Translations under genes and position numbers: made by a program
In this document: one piece after another, positions 1-11,772 of the stretch
Layout: each line of letters begins with the position of its first letter
How positions within the stretch are numbered: the first letter of the stretch is position 1
The notes under the pieces: model-generated
Told to the model about the DNA's origin: nothing
The model's input: only the letters and a program-made list of their open reading frames with translations
The model's database searches: none
Assembly (NCBI GenBank): GCA_021399435.1
Contig: JAJTUP010000004.1
Coordinates: forward strand, 1,736,001-1,800,000
Length of the DNA: 64,000 nt
Direction: 5' to 3'
Origin: Diaporthe sp. PMI_573
Taxonomy: Eukaryota > Ascomycota > Sordariomycetes > Diaporthales > Diaporthaceae

Positions 1-2057
1 GGCGGTTGCGGGAGAGGCTGATACTCCCGAGGCCCACAAGCGCGGGCTACGAGCAAAAGGACCGCATCGTAGGCCCAGGGCGTGGGGGGCCAGGGGGCTT
101 CGTGGCCAGACTCGCGGCTGTCCCAGCGTGATCCGTCGCCCCAGGTTTTCCCCGGACGACAAGAAGCAGCTTCCCGGTGGCGTACCAAAGTGTGCCTCAG
201 CCTTTTGTGGAACGACGGCAAGCGAGTAGCCCGTCTCGCATGTGGCTGTTATTGCCGATCGCAAACTCTATGTGCGAAGCCAGGATCTCGACATGTTGTG
301 ACACCAATGGGCTGGATCCGAAGTCGAGCCTTCGGCCGGCAGGCAAAAAAGGCATCTGTGGGAGACAGGCGATGATAAGATCATGGGTCATGTCGTATAC
401 ATGGCGGCAGCATACCGAGGTGGCAATCGAGACTCGGTGAGGAGAGCTGCAGCTACCCAAGGCTGCCGATGGCAGCTTTCAGTCCAGCCTGGCGGGGTGG
501 TCGTTGGCGGTCGACGAACCTGGGGCGCCCGTCGACTGTGCCGGTCGATATTAGCCTCGTCAACGGCCAATCTATCAGAATGCCGCGTGTCATGCGATGG
601 CGTTTCCCAGGTGCAGCCAGAGCGTGACACAGATGTGCTGGACTAAGCTGCAGTGCAAGCGGGAAAAAACGAAGGGCGGATACAAGAGGCTCGACTGTGT
701 AGTCTTGTGCTTACATGGCGGCTTACATCCCTCCTGTGGTATCGAGCGGCCATCGATAGGCACGGGTGGGGTCTTGGCCATCCGGAGACGATGGGCTCAT
801 GTCGCCTGCAACGGCGGCCAGCACATCGGTAGTTCTAGGGAATGCACCGCGGGCTTTTGGCTCATGGAAAGTCCCCACCGCCTTCACCGGTCTTTTAGCT
901 CCGTCCACTTGTCGTGCCTCGATCGCGGCGCTCTCCAGCTCCTTGGAGCGGGTAAACAAGACCGGCCGGGCCGCGCAGAAGGTTTCTGCGAAGTCGTATT
1001 TTGTTTGGTTGTGGTTGATGCTCGGTGCCACCGACAGGATCTGCGGACAACAGACAACAAAACAAGCAGGGCCAAAATCCCACGTAGGCACGGCGCGCAG
1101 GGCGGCGCCGCAAAGGTGTTGACCACACACAACAACACACGCTGCCCGCTTGTCGCCGGCACAGGCGAGGCATGGCTATCGTTGTTCGCGGTTGCTCAGC
1201 CACCCGCTGCTGCTCTTGTCGATACTGACTGACATGGCCGTCGCCATTGTTACTCTCCGCTGGGATGGCCTCAGCTGGATCGCAGATGACCGGGTGATGG
1301 TCAATGCCAGTCCGTCACAAGGCACGGTGACGTGAGGGGCCCGGCCGATGTGTGATGGATGTGTGTCTCGGATCCTTGTGAGAAACGGTTCGAGAGGACA
1401 GGTGTTAGGGTGGCCCCTTATTGAGCTTCACCCAACACTACTGCTGTAGTCTACATTTCAGCACCGACGGCACCTGGGAGAAAGTGGAGAGCCACCTAGG
1501 CGGGCCAGTCGTATGGAATCCCGAGCCTCCATCTCAGCCGGCACGGCTACCACTTGGGATCGCACCCGATCAGCTGTTTCCACACGGCCACATCTTACAA
1601 GGTCTTTGTGTCTCGCTCGACTACCGCAAAGAGAACAATAAACCCGGGGACTCCATAACAGCAGCAACGCATGGGCATGGGCATGAGCATAGACAATGTG
1701 ACAGATCTATGGCCTTGTCGTCGCGCAAACGAGCAGTCACGAGGGACGACCGTCTCGGCTACGGGAGGCAATGACAAGTCAGCCAGCAGTTCTAGTTCTC
1801 CGACTGCCCTGCCAAGACCCGAGCACTGGCTGGTAGTCTGGTAGTCTGGTACGGGTACAGTGCTGCATCTGGGCTACTGTGACCTGTCTATCTGCCTAAG
1901 GTGCCGGTTCCAGGGCAGCCGGGCCATGGCAGCCGAGGGGATTAAGTTTGGGCATCCTAACTCGTCGACCCGGTGGGCAATTATGACCTCGTCTGGCTTG
2001 CTGGGGGCGACTGGCATTAGTCCAGTAGTCTAACACCACCTGCTGGGTATGCAGCTT

Positions 2058-2081
2058 GGGGGGTGGGAGGTGGGAGGTGGG
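2058..2081 (+). repeat. G-run tract, possible G-quadruplex
   Basis: A run of six G is followed by three further GGG runs spaced by TGGGAGG-type units, so at least four GGG tracts lie within about 24 bases. This meets the usual G-quadruplex pattern. It lies far from any recognised gene. Confidence 0.6.
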
Positions 2082-3742
2082 AGCCAATGCAGGAGGGCTC
2101 ATCATGGTGAGCCGGGCAAGATGTGTGTGTGGTCGTCGGCCGCGGTGGGTGGCTTGCAGATTCGGCGAGGCGAGGCGACGCGCTATGCCGGATTCGAAAG
2201 GCCTTTGGGGCCCGTCTGCACACCTGTCTGTCTCCCTCGCAGCGGCTGTTGTGCGACTGGGCCGGAGCTGGGATTGTGGGCCTGCCCTTCGCCTATACAT
2301 CGGCCTGCAAGAGAGAGTGTGTGAGAGAGGCGGGACCCCAGGGCCCCCCCCCAAAGGCCCCAGCCCAGCGGCTGGCCTGGAGTGGGAATGCTACGCTGCT
2401 GCGTCTGCGTCTACGGGAGGGAGCCCCCTCCACACCCTCCACCCTCCACTCTGCCAGCCTGCCCACCCTCCCTCTCTCGTCCAGTCCTCCTGCAGTGTGG
2501 CAGACTGGCAGTCTGGCAGCCCTAGTCCCCGACCCCTGCGTGGCTAGGTCTCTTGTTTCCAACCTGCGCCGGGCCTTCCAAACCTCCCCACCATCAGCTG
2601 CGCCCTCCTTTCCTTGTCCACCCGGCGGCTCCACTCGACTGCATGCCGGATCCAAGGGCATATACCTCCACCGACAACGACTGGCGACGGATCAAGGCGA
2701 GGCGCTGGCCTAGGCTTTGCCCTCACGAACACATAAACGAACGAGCGAGCGAGCCACAGGCACACAACGAGAGGGTGACGGATGACGGGCGACACATGAC
2801 AGCCCACCCCGGGCTCAGCCAGGTGCCAACGTAAGTCGTCGTGCCAATACGGGGGGGGACTGCTTCCCTAGCTGTCCGCTGGGCCGCGTCTAGAGGCCTA
2901 GTACTACAACGGCACAACGGCTATCCAACGACTAGGTGTCGCCGGTGGTTTTATCGGCCATCCTGAGGCTTGCCCGTGCAGCCGTAGCACTCTAGCCTTG
3001 ATTGCCCAGGACGGCAGGACGGCCAGAAACGCGCAAGTGGATCGGGGTCCCTTCCGCCGGTCTGGTCCTGCTCTGGCTGTCGGCAAGCGGGCTGGCCAAG
3101 CACACAGGCACACAGGCACGCTGGGTGCATGAACTGATGAACAGGCGAAGACAGAGCGTTCGTTGTTTGTTCGTTCCGCACACCCACCCGGTCGTTCAGA
3201 TTTACATCCCATTGTACTTACTGCTCACCCATGCGTCCGTTCGTTCATTCATCCTTCTCACACGGTGCCTACCTACCATAAACACCCACTCAGGAGGAAC
3301 AAGCAAGGCAGGGAAAGAGTCACGTAGCCCGCATCCGCGAGAGTCAAGCAAGAAGCCAGGCTTGCTCCGTCCTATCCTGTGTCTGCAGGCAGCTTCCTGC
3401 ATATTCACCCATCACACCCCCAGGCGGTGAGGGCCAAGGGCTGCGAGCCGTTTGGCTGCTTCCAACACTTCGTCCGACACCCACAGCTTGCCCATGCACA
3501 CCGTGAGACGCACTCGACTTCAGACCGGACTGCACAGATCTATCAATACCCATTGTCCGTTGCCCCCAACCTCCCTGCAACGCTCCCTAAGGATACCAAG
3601 ACTACCGAGCGAGAATCATGACAATTCTGTCTCGACCCGCCTTCCGAATCGACCTGTAACCTTTTGTACCCCCAAGTCGGCCCGTCCTGCACTGTACCGA
3701 GCTGTCTCGTCCTGTTACTATACAAAGAAACTTTTCCACGCC

Positions 3743-3780
3743 CACACACACACACGCACACACACACGCACGCACACACG
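3743..3780. repeat. (CA)n microsatellite
   Basis: Interrupted CA dinucleotide repeat of about 38 bases with a few CG interruptions, roughly 0.9 kb upstream of the ABC transporter start codon. It explains the Cys/Val and His/Thr runs in the open frames that cross it. Confidence 0.9.
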
Positions 3781-4585
3781 GCACGGTACATTCTTCCGCA
3801 CCACAGTTTTACGTGTCGACTGAGTTCAACTCCCGCCGCAGACTGCAGGACCCCAAACCTGCAGAAACACGACGGCTGCAAGTCCTGAAGCCAATCGACA
3901 ACCCTGTCGAGAGAAGACTTTGGTCCAGCCATCCCGTACCATCAGCCGGACGGTACGCCCAAGATACCTCATTGTAACCGGTACCTCGGGGGCCTGCATC
4001 GCCTGATTGACGGCAGTGTACAGATCACATCCGCGAAACGTTCCCAGATGCTGCCCACCGACCCACCCTTAACTTCCATGCGCTGTACCTTCTGGGACAA
4101 TTGACCTTCAAGAAACCCTGTCGCCCGTCAAACCTTTGCCTCATTCGGCTCGACATCCACTCGAGTCCAGACCGTCCACCCTACCACGACTCCCCTGGTA
4201 ACCTCCATTTCATCATTCGTTTTGATCCCATCTTTTTTTCTGTTGTTGTTTTCCTGCCCTCGCAGGTCTGTTTCTAGCATTTCTTTTCCCTCGTCTCCCA
4301 TTGCCCGCGGATAAAGCTCCTGTCTGCCCCCGGTGAGCTTCCAACCCGGTCTCAGCCAGTTCCTCCCTCGTCCCCCGTCACCCGAGTCAACCAAGCAGGC
4401 GGGTATTTGCCACCGGGTTGCTAGTCTTGTCACCTGCCGGTCTGCGTGCCCCACCGTTCGGCCATACTCTGCAACTGGCGTTTGGACGGATCCTGGGCAC
4501 CCATTGACACGAGATCAGGGTCCTAAAGACCTTCTCATCGCCACATGTCTCGGTCTCCCATGTGGTGACGTGTTTCCCCGAAATT

Positions 4586-4654
4586 GTAAGCTGCCTTTTA
4601 ACCTTCACCCATTCCCACCAGCATGCTCCTCGGTCCTAACCACCTACTTCGCAG
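4586..4654 (+). other. Predicted 5'UTR intron of the ABC transporter gene
   Basis: Donor GTAAGC at 4586, branch-like CTAAC at 4636-4640 and acceptor GCAG ending at 4654 define a 69-nt intron. It ends five bases before the ATG at 4660. Its removal deletes an out-of-frame upstream ATG at 4623 that would otherwise overlap the coding start. Spacing and signals are typical of filamentous ascomycete introns. No transcript evidence is available here. Confidence 0.6.
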
Positions 4655-4659
4655 TCAAA

Positions 4660-7600
4660 ATGGCTCGAGAGGTCGCATTGGGCCACTCGGGCTACACGGT
4701 GGCAGAGCATGCCCTCGTGCAGGCCGAAGTTGCCTACCCATTCCTTCTCCTACTGTCTTACGGAATAGCCTTCGCCCTGCATAGTGTCATTGCGTCGCGG
4801 AGACAGGAGGATGTCGAGAAGCCTTCAGTGACTGGGCCTGGGGGCAAGCCACTGCCGCTCACGCGCATCAAGGTGGAAAAGCCGGCACAGCGGAATCCCG
4901 TCAGCGAGGAGTTTTCTAAAGTATCGCACCTCAGCTTCAAGGCCGCCACCGCGGCTGTTACCCTGACATTCCTCGGCCATGCCGTCCACGTCGTTCTGCA
5001 GTGTATCGCGGCTCAGTGGGAGGACGTACAGCAATATTGCAACGACGAGCTACTGGTGAGCTCCTCCCCCGAGAGCCTCGGGTCTTCTCGTACTAATCTT
5101 ACGTCGCAGGTGTACATCAAAGGCGGTGCCTTCTTTTGGGGTTACATTGCGTTTTCACTGGTCAGCAAGAAGAAGGACACGCCTAACCCCATTCACTTCT
5201 CGGTATGGTGCATCGGCCTGTCTTTCGACCTTGTCATACTCGCAGCCCTTCTGGTCGTCTACCGCAACAAACTCGACGACCTACGATACGCCGAGGCCCC
5301 CGCCAAGCTGGCCACACGCGCGTCCCAAATACCGGCCGATTCGGGGTTTCTCGCTATCCTAGTCATTCGCATTTGTCTCCTGCTGGGGCAGGTCATCGTA
5401 TACAGTTCTCTCCGTGGCCACCTCCCAAGCCTCTGGAATTACTGGACCCCCAAGGCAAAAGAGGAGGCTCACACGAGCGCGCTCACAAACGGTCATGCCA
5501 CGATACTAGAGAATGGCAACGGCCATGCTAACGGCCACGCCATACCCATTGGCGAGACGACTCCGCTCCTTAATGGCCACGCTACAGCTCTGGAAGCTGA
5601 CAACGTCCCTGCCAACGGACATGCCAACGGGAATGGGACAATGTACCGATCGGCTAGGCGAAGACCAAGCGAGGCTCGGCGTCCTAATGGCATTGCTAAG
5701 GGTTCTCGCCAAAAGCAGACCGAGTTCGCATTCTACCGCCCCGACAAGCTACCCCATCGATCCTGGTGGGAATATATCCGAGGGTATCACGTGTTCTTTC
5801 CATACTTGTGGCCCGCGAAGAAAGCGAAGCTTCAGATCCTGGCACTGCTCTGCTTCATACTCGTCATTTTGCAACGAGCCATCAATGTCCTTGTCCCTCT
5901 CCAGCTAGGCGTCCTTGTCGAGGCACTGACCGATGCAGCCGAGAAAGGAACCACCGATATGCCATGGAAATCGCTCTTCATTTTCCTTGGGCTCAAGTTC
6001 ATGCAGGGACCGTCAGCCGTGCTGGGCTCGCTGAGGTCGATATTGTGGATCCCAGTCACACAGCACTCTTACATTTCTCTGCAGGTTGCAGCGTTTGAGC
6101 ATGTTCACGCTCTGTCTCTGGACTTCCACCTCGGGAAGCGAACCGGCGAGCTCTTGTCGGCACTTAACAAGGGTGGCTCCGTGAACCAATTCCTGGAGCA
6201 GACGACATTCCAGGTCGCGCCGATGCTCATGGATCTGTGTATCGCCATCGCGTTTTTCTGGATCAAGTTTGGTCCCCTATACGCACTCTGGGCGACAATC
6301 ATCACTTTCTCCTACCTGGTCCTTACCATAAGGATGGCATCGACTAGGGCTGATCAAAGACGGGACATGGTCAATGCAGACAGGGAGGAAGAGGCCGTGA
6401 AGAACGATTCCATCACCGCATACGAGACCGTCAAGTATTTCAATGCCGAAGCTTTCGAGTTCCAGCGTTACAAAGGTGCTATCACAACCTTCCAGAACGC
6501 CGAGGCCAGGGTCACATTCGGTATGAACCTGATGAACATGTGCCAGACGGTGGTCTTCATCAGCGGTATGCTCATCGTTATGGCGATTGCTGCATATGAG
6601 GTTGTACTGGGCCGGCGCAAGATCTCGCAGTTCGTCCTGATCATGACGTACCTGAATCAGCTTCAGGGCCCACTCAACTTCTTTGGGTCCTTTTATCGCA
6701 CGGTTCAGCAGGCAATGATCTCTGGAGAGCGGCTCTTGGAGTTGTTCAAGATCCAGCCAAACATGGTCGACAAGCCTGGCGCCCCGCCATTGAAAGACTG
6801 CCAGGGCCACATCCGATGGAATCACGTCGATTTTGACTATGCTAACAGCCCAGCCTTATCTGACTTGACATTCGAGTGTAAACCCGGCACTACGACAGCG
6901 TTTGTTGGTGAATCTGGCGGCGGGAAATCGACCATCTTCCGTCTGATGTTCCGCTACTACAACTGCAAGTCAGGCAGCATCGAGATCGACGGCCACAACG
7001 TTAAGGACGTGACGATAGATTCTGTCCGCCGGTCCATAGGAGTGGTCCCGCAGGATACGATTTTATTCAACGACACCGTTATGTACAACCTCAAGTACGC
7101 GAACCAGGACTGCACTGATGAGGAAGTCTTCGAGGCGTGCCGCGCTGCCAGCATACACGACAGGATCATGTCGTTCTCCGACGGATATCAGACTAAGGTC
7201 GGAGACCGAGGGATGCGCCTCAGCGGCGGTGAGAAGCAGCGTGTCGCTATAGCACGCACTATCCTCAAGAAGCCCCGGATTATCATGCTTGATGAAGCTA
7301 CGTCGGCCCTGGACTCGGAAACCGAGCAGCAGATTCAGCACAGACTTTTCAAGAACAAGGAGCTTGGTGAGGGCAAGACCTTGCTCATCATCGCGTAAGT
7401 TTCTCACATGTTCACCCTAGGTGTTATGACATTAAACTAATTTTTGTTGTAGACACCGCCTGTCCACCATCACCCACGCAGAGCAGATTCTCGTGCTTCA
7501 CAGAGGCAGGATCGTGGAACGAGGCACACATACCGAGCTGCTCGAGAGGGACGGTCGCTACTCTGCCATGTGGAATAAGCAAGCCAAAGCCGAGATAGCC

Positions 7601-7795
7601 GCCAAAGCCGCGGCCCTCGCGAAGGAGCAAGCCAAGAAGGCACTGAGAGAGGCTCGTCTTGCAGGGAAGGACAGTAGCGACGAACACTCCGATGACGGTG
7701 GCGACAGCATGGTCTCATCCATGCACATCCCAACTGCACCCACGACTCCAGCTGTTGAGTTGGCCGCGCTGCACATGAGCACCCACCACACCTGA
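4660..7795 (+). CDS. hmt1: HMT1/ABCB6-type half ABC transporter (heavy-metal tolerance)
   Basis: Half ABC exporter of the HMT1/ABCB6 group, whose fungal members sit in the vacuolar membrane and move thiol or phytochelatin complexes of metals. Model: exons 4660-5055, 5110-7394 and 7453-7795, giving about 1007 residues. An extra N-terminal set of about five membrane helices (TMD0) precedes a six-helix ABC membrane domain and one ATPase domain. The ATPase has Walker [10 protein letters not shown] near residue 732, signature LSGGEKQR near 835, Walker [11 protein letters not shown] near 858, and the switch His in IIAHRLST, which is rebuilt only by splicing 7395-7452. The linker (about residues 259-309) has five NGHA units and an ETTPLL dileucine. 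The ATG at 4660 has A at -3. The first intron is stop-free and divisible by three, so its use is inferred from donor, TACTAAT and acceptor. The tail is Lys/Ala-rich and probably helical. Family is certain; substrate is inferred. Confidence 0.93.
5056..5109 (+). other. In-frame, stop-free 54-nt intron in the HMT1 gene
   Basis: Donor GTGAGC at 5056, a near-perfect branch site TACTAAT at 5091-5097 and acceptor GCAG ending at 5109. The 54 bases are exactly 18 codons without a stop, so both spliced and retained mRNAs would encode full-length protein. The 18 extra residues (Ser-rich) would fall between predicted N-terminal membrane helices. Confidence 0.75.
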
Positions 7796-9001
7796 CTGAA
7801 ACATTGACGCGCAGTACCTTCAACACCTAGGCCTGTACAAACGACGACACTACATAATAGACCGTCCGCTGCCACAGCTCCTATCCGGCGCGCGGTTGAA
7901 CTTTTCCTTTTAACTGTCATCTTCAATGCATCGGCGGAGTTGGCGGCATATAAATCATCATCAAAAGAGTCCCACCATAGAGACTCGCGGAGTTTAGGAG
8001 ACTACAAGGGGGAATGGGGCGTGTTTGCTAATGTTTTTATGATTGTTGCTCTTGCGGACGGACTACCGGATTATGAGGCGAACGGACCTCAAAACAGCAT
8101 GCGATACGGAGTTTTTGGTCTTTTTAATGTTTGAACGACGCGAAATAGGCCAAAGGCTCAGGGGGAAGACATGACAGCCCACTCATAATACCTGGCAAGG
8201 ACGGACCGGACCACTCACTGCGGATTGCGACGCTCCCCATGGGGACTGGAAAGGGACTAATGCGTCCACTTGCTTGCCTTTTTTTTTTTTTTTCCTTTTG
8301 TACACAAAGAGGGGCATGTTGCCGTTGCTCTTTCCCCAATCTGCGGGTCTCATAGATTATCTTGCTAGGGCCCCAGAAAACGAGATTTGACAGCAGCCGA
8401 CCGCCCACCTTACGAGACCATGATGGCTTTGACGAAATCGCACCGCGGTGCAGGACTATTCCTTTTTTTGGTGTTCTTTTTTTCCATTCTTGTGCACGAC
8501 AGCAACACAGATACACACACGCTAATGTTGCACTTGGTTATTTTGTACCCTTCTTACCTCCTTTTATGCCCTGCACCACACTGCGAATACCCTGTTTATG
8601 TGTATTGGGCCACAGCACGGCGCAGCACAGCATATAGCATTAGCTTTAGCGGACTACTGCCAGTGTTTGCCTTGCTATGAGGCGATATCGCAAGCACATG
8701 TGGATATAGCAAGGACAATCACACTTATCTTCTTCCTACGTTGTTTTGCATTGGCATGCCCACCTGAGACGTGATATGATGACTGCCCTGTGGCTTCTTT
8801 TGCCTCCCGCATAACTTTATGTGACAGATAGCCGGGGGAAACTGATCCATTATCCAGTTGACTGACCACCAGTCTACTGCGCGTAGACAGGTAGGCACGT
8901 ACGTATATGCCCAGGAGAGCGAGAGACAGGGTGATGCCGTAGGCCTCTAGTGACTGGCGCGAGCGTTTGTGTGTCAGTGTGTATGCGTGCGTGTATCCCT
9001 A

Positions 9002-9024
9002 TGTGTGTGTGTGTGTGTGTGTGT
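9002..9024. repeat. (GT)n microsatellite
   Basis: Uninterrupted GT dinucleotide run of about 23 bases, following a longer imperfect GT-rich stretch from about 8967. Confidence 0.9.
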
Positions 9025-9200
9025 CAGGTGCCCTGTCGTACAATCAACCTTCGGTTGTAGAACTAACTTTCTTACAAATAAATCAAACGCGAACATGTTT
9101 TTCTTCCCGGTGGGCATATGGTGCGAGATGCGTTTCTGCGAGAGCGCGCGCTATGCTATGGGAACGGAACACCCACCATCCGCTGCGCGACGGTCAAGGC

Positions 9201-9222
9201 GGAGGGAGGGAGGGAGGGAGGG
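9201..9222 (+). repeat. (GGGA)n tetranucleotide repeat, possible G-quadruplex
   Basis: Five GGG tracts separated by single A bases. It is compatible with a G-quadruplex and lies in the convergent intergenic region. Confidence 0.75.
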
Positions 9223-10182
9223 ATATAGGGAGGAGTGAGAAAGTGTCGCAGGAATCCTCCGCGGTCAAGGTTTAAGTTGTGATTAAACTCGATATGCTAA
9301 ACCGGCACGCGGACGTACGTATATACATGCATACATAGCTTCGCGCGCGCACACACGCACACGTGCTCGCTCTGTCTCCCCCATCTCTTCCCATGCATGC
9401 ACCATAGAAGTCAAATGAAGAAGAAAAAGGCCCCAGGGCATTACTGGGAGGAGCGAGACAGTCTCGTCAAACCCCCCACCTTTCCTTTCTCGTTGCTCGT
9501 CGAAATACAGTACCATACCTGGGTACCGTGGCATCAAACTCTGAGAGCCCCAGCCGGCAGCCAAGCGCCCGCCCCCCCCCCCCAAACCAGTATTAAGCCG
9601 GCCGGTCATTAAGCAACGTGTCCCTGCAACCTCCCACGCTCCACGACCGTCGAAGAGGCCTTGCTCTTGCCGATATATCCTCCGGCCTCTCTCTAGGCCC
9701 ACGACCCCATGCGATGATGCTGTAGCGACAGTAGATGCAGGAAAGCAAAAAAACGAATGACTGCCCATGCCTCCCTCCCCGAACCTCAGTCGGGGGGGAG
9801 GCGAACGCCGTTACACCACCGCAATGCTTTTGTTTGTTGGTCTTTCATATATATATCCTCGTCGTCATATTGTCGGAAATTCTTTTTCATCGTCGCAGTG
9901 ATCCTGCCTGGCCGCCCGAGCACTCGACCGATCGTCCGATCATCAATTGTCTCTTATGAAATCCGAGGTGCTCCCATGTCCTCTCTTCCCCGTGAGACAA
10001 CACCACATACCGACCAAACGCCAGTCATGAGTGGAAAAAGTATAATACGTATTCCGTGGGCTGCGAGCCTGAAGAAGGGTATATAGCGAAGGGATGATAT
10101 TAAAAGGCTGGCGGGATTTACTATTCACCAAGAGAATTGAAGCGAAGGGAGGCGGCGAGGATGAAGGCGAATATCAGCCTCA

Positions 10183-11772
10183 TTACCTCTTCTTTGGGGA
10201 GCCATTTGCCTTGACGGCACCCTCGGCCTTGCCGTTAAGGGCGTGGCCATTGGATCCACCATTAGCGAGGACGGGCGTCTTCTCGTTCTCGTCCAGGGCG
10301 TTTGGCTCATCCTCGTCATCTTCGCTGCGGTCGTCGGCGACAATATCAAGAAAGACGACTCGGTAGGCGATGCGGACGATGAAGAACAGCCAGAAAAGGT
10401 TGAGAGCCTGGAGTGCCGCCAGCAGGGTGAAGGAGATGTACTGGCTGATCCAGCACTTAAACTGTTCATCAGCCCAGTCCAGCACAAAGGGCCCGACGGT
10501 GCGGAACTCGGTAAATATGGACCAGAGGATGCGGAGGTTAAGGTAGTGCCGCAGGTAAATCCACATGACCATGAAGAGCCCGAAGTATGGCGCCACGAGG
10601 GGGTGGTCAATGTAGTTCAGGGACTTGGAGGTCTAAAGCGGAACACGCCCGTCAGTAAGTCTTCTGCCGGAAGCTGCAGGGTGTCGGGGACGAGCAGGCT
10701 GGGCTGGGCTGGGATCAACTTACCGCGAGGAAAAAGTCACTGATATCATGGGTGATGTACACCGCCAGCCCCATGTAGGTGAAGTGGAAGCGGTAGCTGA
10801 GGCCAATGAGCGCCAGGCTGACGATGTGGTGGCCCACAAGCTCCTTGTAGTCCTTGCGCGGCTTCTCCATGCCCAGCATGAGGACAATGGCCTGCTGAGC
10901 CCAGTAGGCGGCCTGGAACAGATAGTAGAACTTGAACATGGCCTCGTGTGTCTTGTGCGGGAAGTTGGCGTACATCCCGGTGGTGTTGAAATACCAGACC
11001 GGGGTGCGGCTCATGACATACATGCCCCAGGGGCCGGTGAAGGCGAAGTAGACGGCGGTGTACATCTGTTCCATGAAGCGTGCCTGCTTGCCCTTGTGCT
11101 TGATGCCGCCGTACCGAGCCAGGGGCCGCAGGAGTTCCTGCATGATGAACTCGCGGGTGAAGGACAGGACGATGGTGTAGAAGGAGACAAAGGCAAAATC
11201 CCAAGGCCCCTTGCCATACTGCGCAACGGTGTCCGGATCGGCGTCGGCCGCAATGGGCAACTTGTAACTGAGGAAGATGAAGTGGTGGATCGGGTTAGAC
11301 TCGGAGGGGTTGATGGCGTAGAGGCTGAAGAAGATGGCGATAATGACGGCGGGCAGGACCGAGGTGTGCTTGATGGCATAGTTGGTCGCCCTCTGCGCCA
11401 AGCTACGTGCCTTGCGTCGCTTGGACTGGCGTTTCGAGGTGCCGCCGATGCCGTCTCTGGAGTCGGATTTCTGTACGGCGGAAGAGGCAGAGTCAGCGAT
11501 CTGCGGAGCCGGCTCTGGGGAGGACCGTCCGGAGCAGTCATGCGTGCACAAGTCGTGCTCTGAAGGCGCTTGCTTACCCTGATGTGCTGCCCATTGGCAG
11601 CGTTCATGTGGGCGAAGGAGGTGCCCAGAGACGGGGCGCCGGTGTCGCCGCGAAGTTCGCCTCCAAGCCCACTAGACTTTCTCCGACGTACAGCACTTCC
11701 ATTGGCGTCTCGTGAAGACGAGTGCTGGTCATTGGCAGTACTGAGAAGTGGGAATGGCTCGGAGCCCGTCAT
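10183..11772 (-). CDS. lag1: Ceramide synthase (sphingosine N-acyltransferase, Lag1/Lac1 type)
   Basis: ER membrane enzyme joining very-long-chain acyl-CoA to sphingoid bases to make (dihydro)ceramide. Model on the minus strand: exons 11772-11578, 11470-10724 and 10632-10183, 463 residues. Introns are 107 nt (11471-11577) and 91 nt (10633-10723), with GTAAGC/GTAAGT donors and TACAG/TTTAG acceptors. The TLC domain has the Lag1 motif: the HH pair at residues 279-280 and the HD..D group near 306-310, just before the second intron. The residues after it (TSKSLNYIDHP) continue the family sequence exactly, supporting the splice. The N-terminus has the RRKSSGLG(G/E)ELRGDTGAPSL block usual for fungal Lag1, which supports the ATG at 11772. 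The C-tail is acidic, with Ser417 followed by EDDEDE, and ends in a basic PKKR that does not fit the strict KKXX rule. Bar1 is the other possible paralogue; Lag1 fits better. Confidence 0.93.

Larger units (their letters stand above)
1..4585. other. Gene-free region and distal 5' region of the ABC transporter gene
   Basis: No reading frame here has protein-like composition. The open frames are short, overlap on both strands and are rich in Cys, Arg, Pro and Ser, as expected for non-coding GC-rich DNA. It holds a G-run tract at 2058-2081 and a CA microsatellite at 3743-3780. From about 3.9 kb onward the sequence becomes C/T-rich on the plus strand, which fits a promoter and leader of the gene starting at 4660. 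A short upstream frame, ATG at 4079 with eight codons (MRCTFWDN), would be a uORF only if transcription starts upstream of it. Confidence 0.6.
7796..10182. other. Intergenic region between two convergent genes
   Basis: This stretch separates the 3' ends of the HMT1 gene (+) and the ceramide synthase gene (-). It contains T- and A-rich tracts near 8279-8297, a GT microsatellite at 9002-9024, a GGGA repeat at 9201-9222 and a C-run near 9570-9582. No open frame shows family similarity or splice-supported structure. Confidence 0.6.

Noticed and set aside
597..1232. 211-codon plus-strand open frame in the first kilobase
   Set aside because: Cys/Arg/His-rich, overlapped by equally long frames on the other strand, no domain or codon bias.
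4333..4659. Upstream extension of the ABC transporter frame to 4333
   Set aside because: It would start at GTG, adds Pro/Cys-rich sequence without family similarity, and crosses the predicted 5'UTR intron; the ATG at 4660 is the better start.
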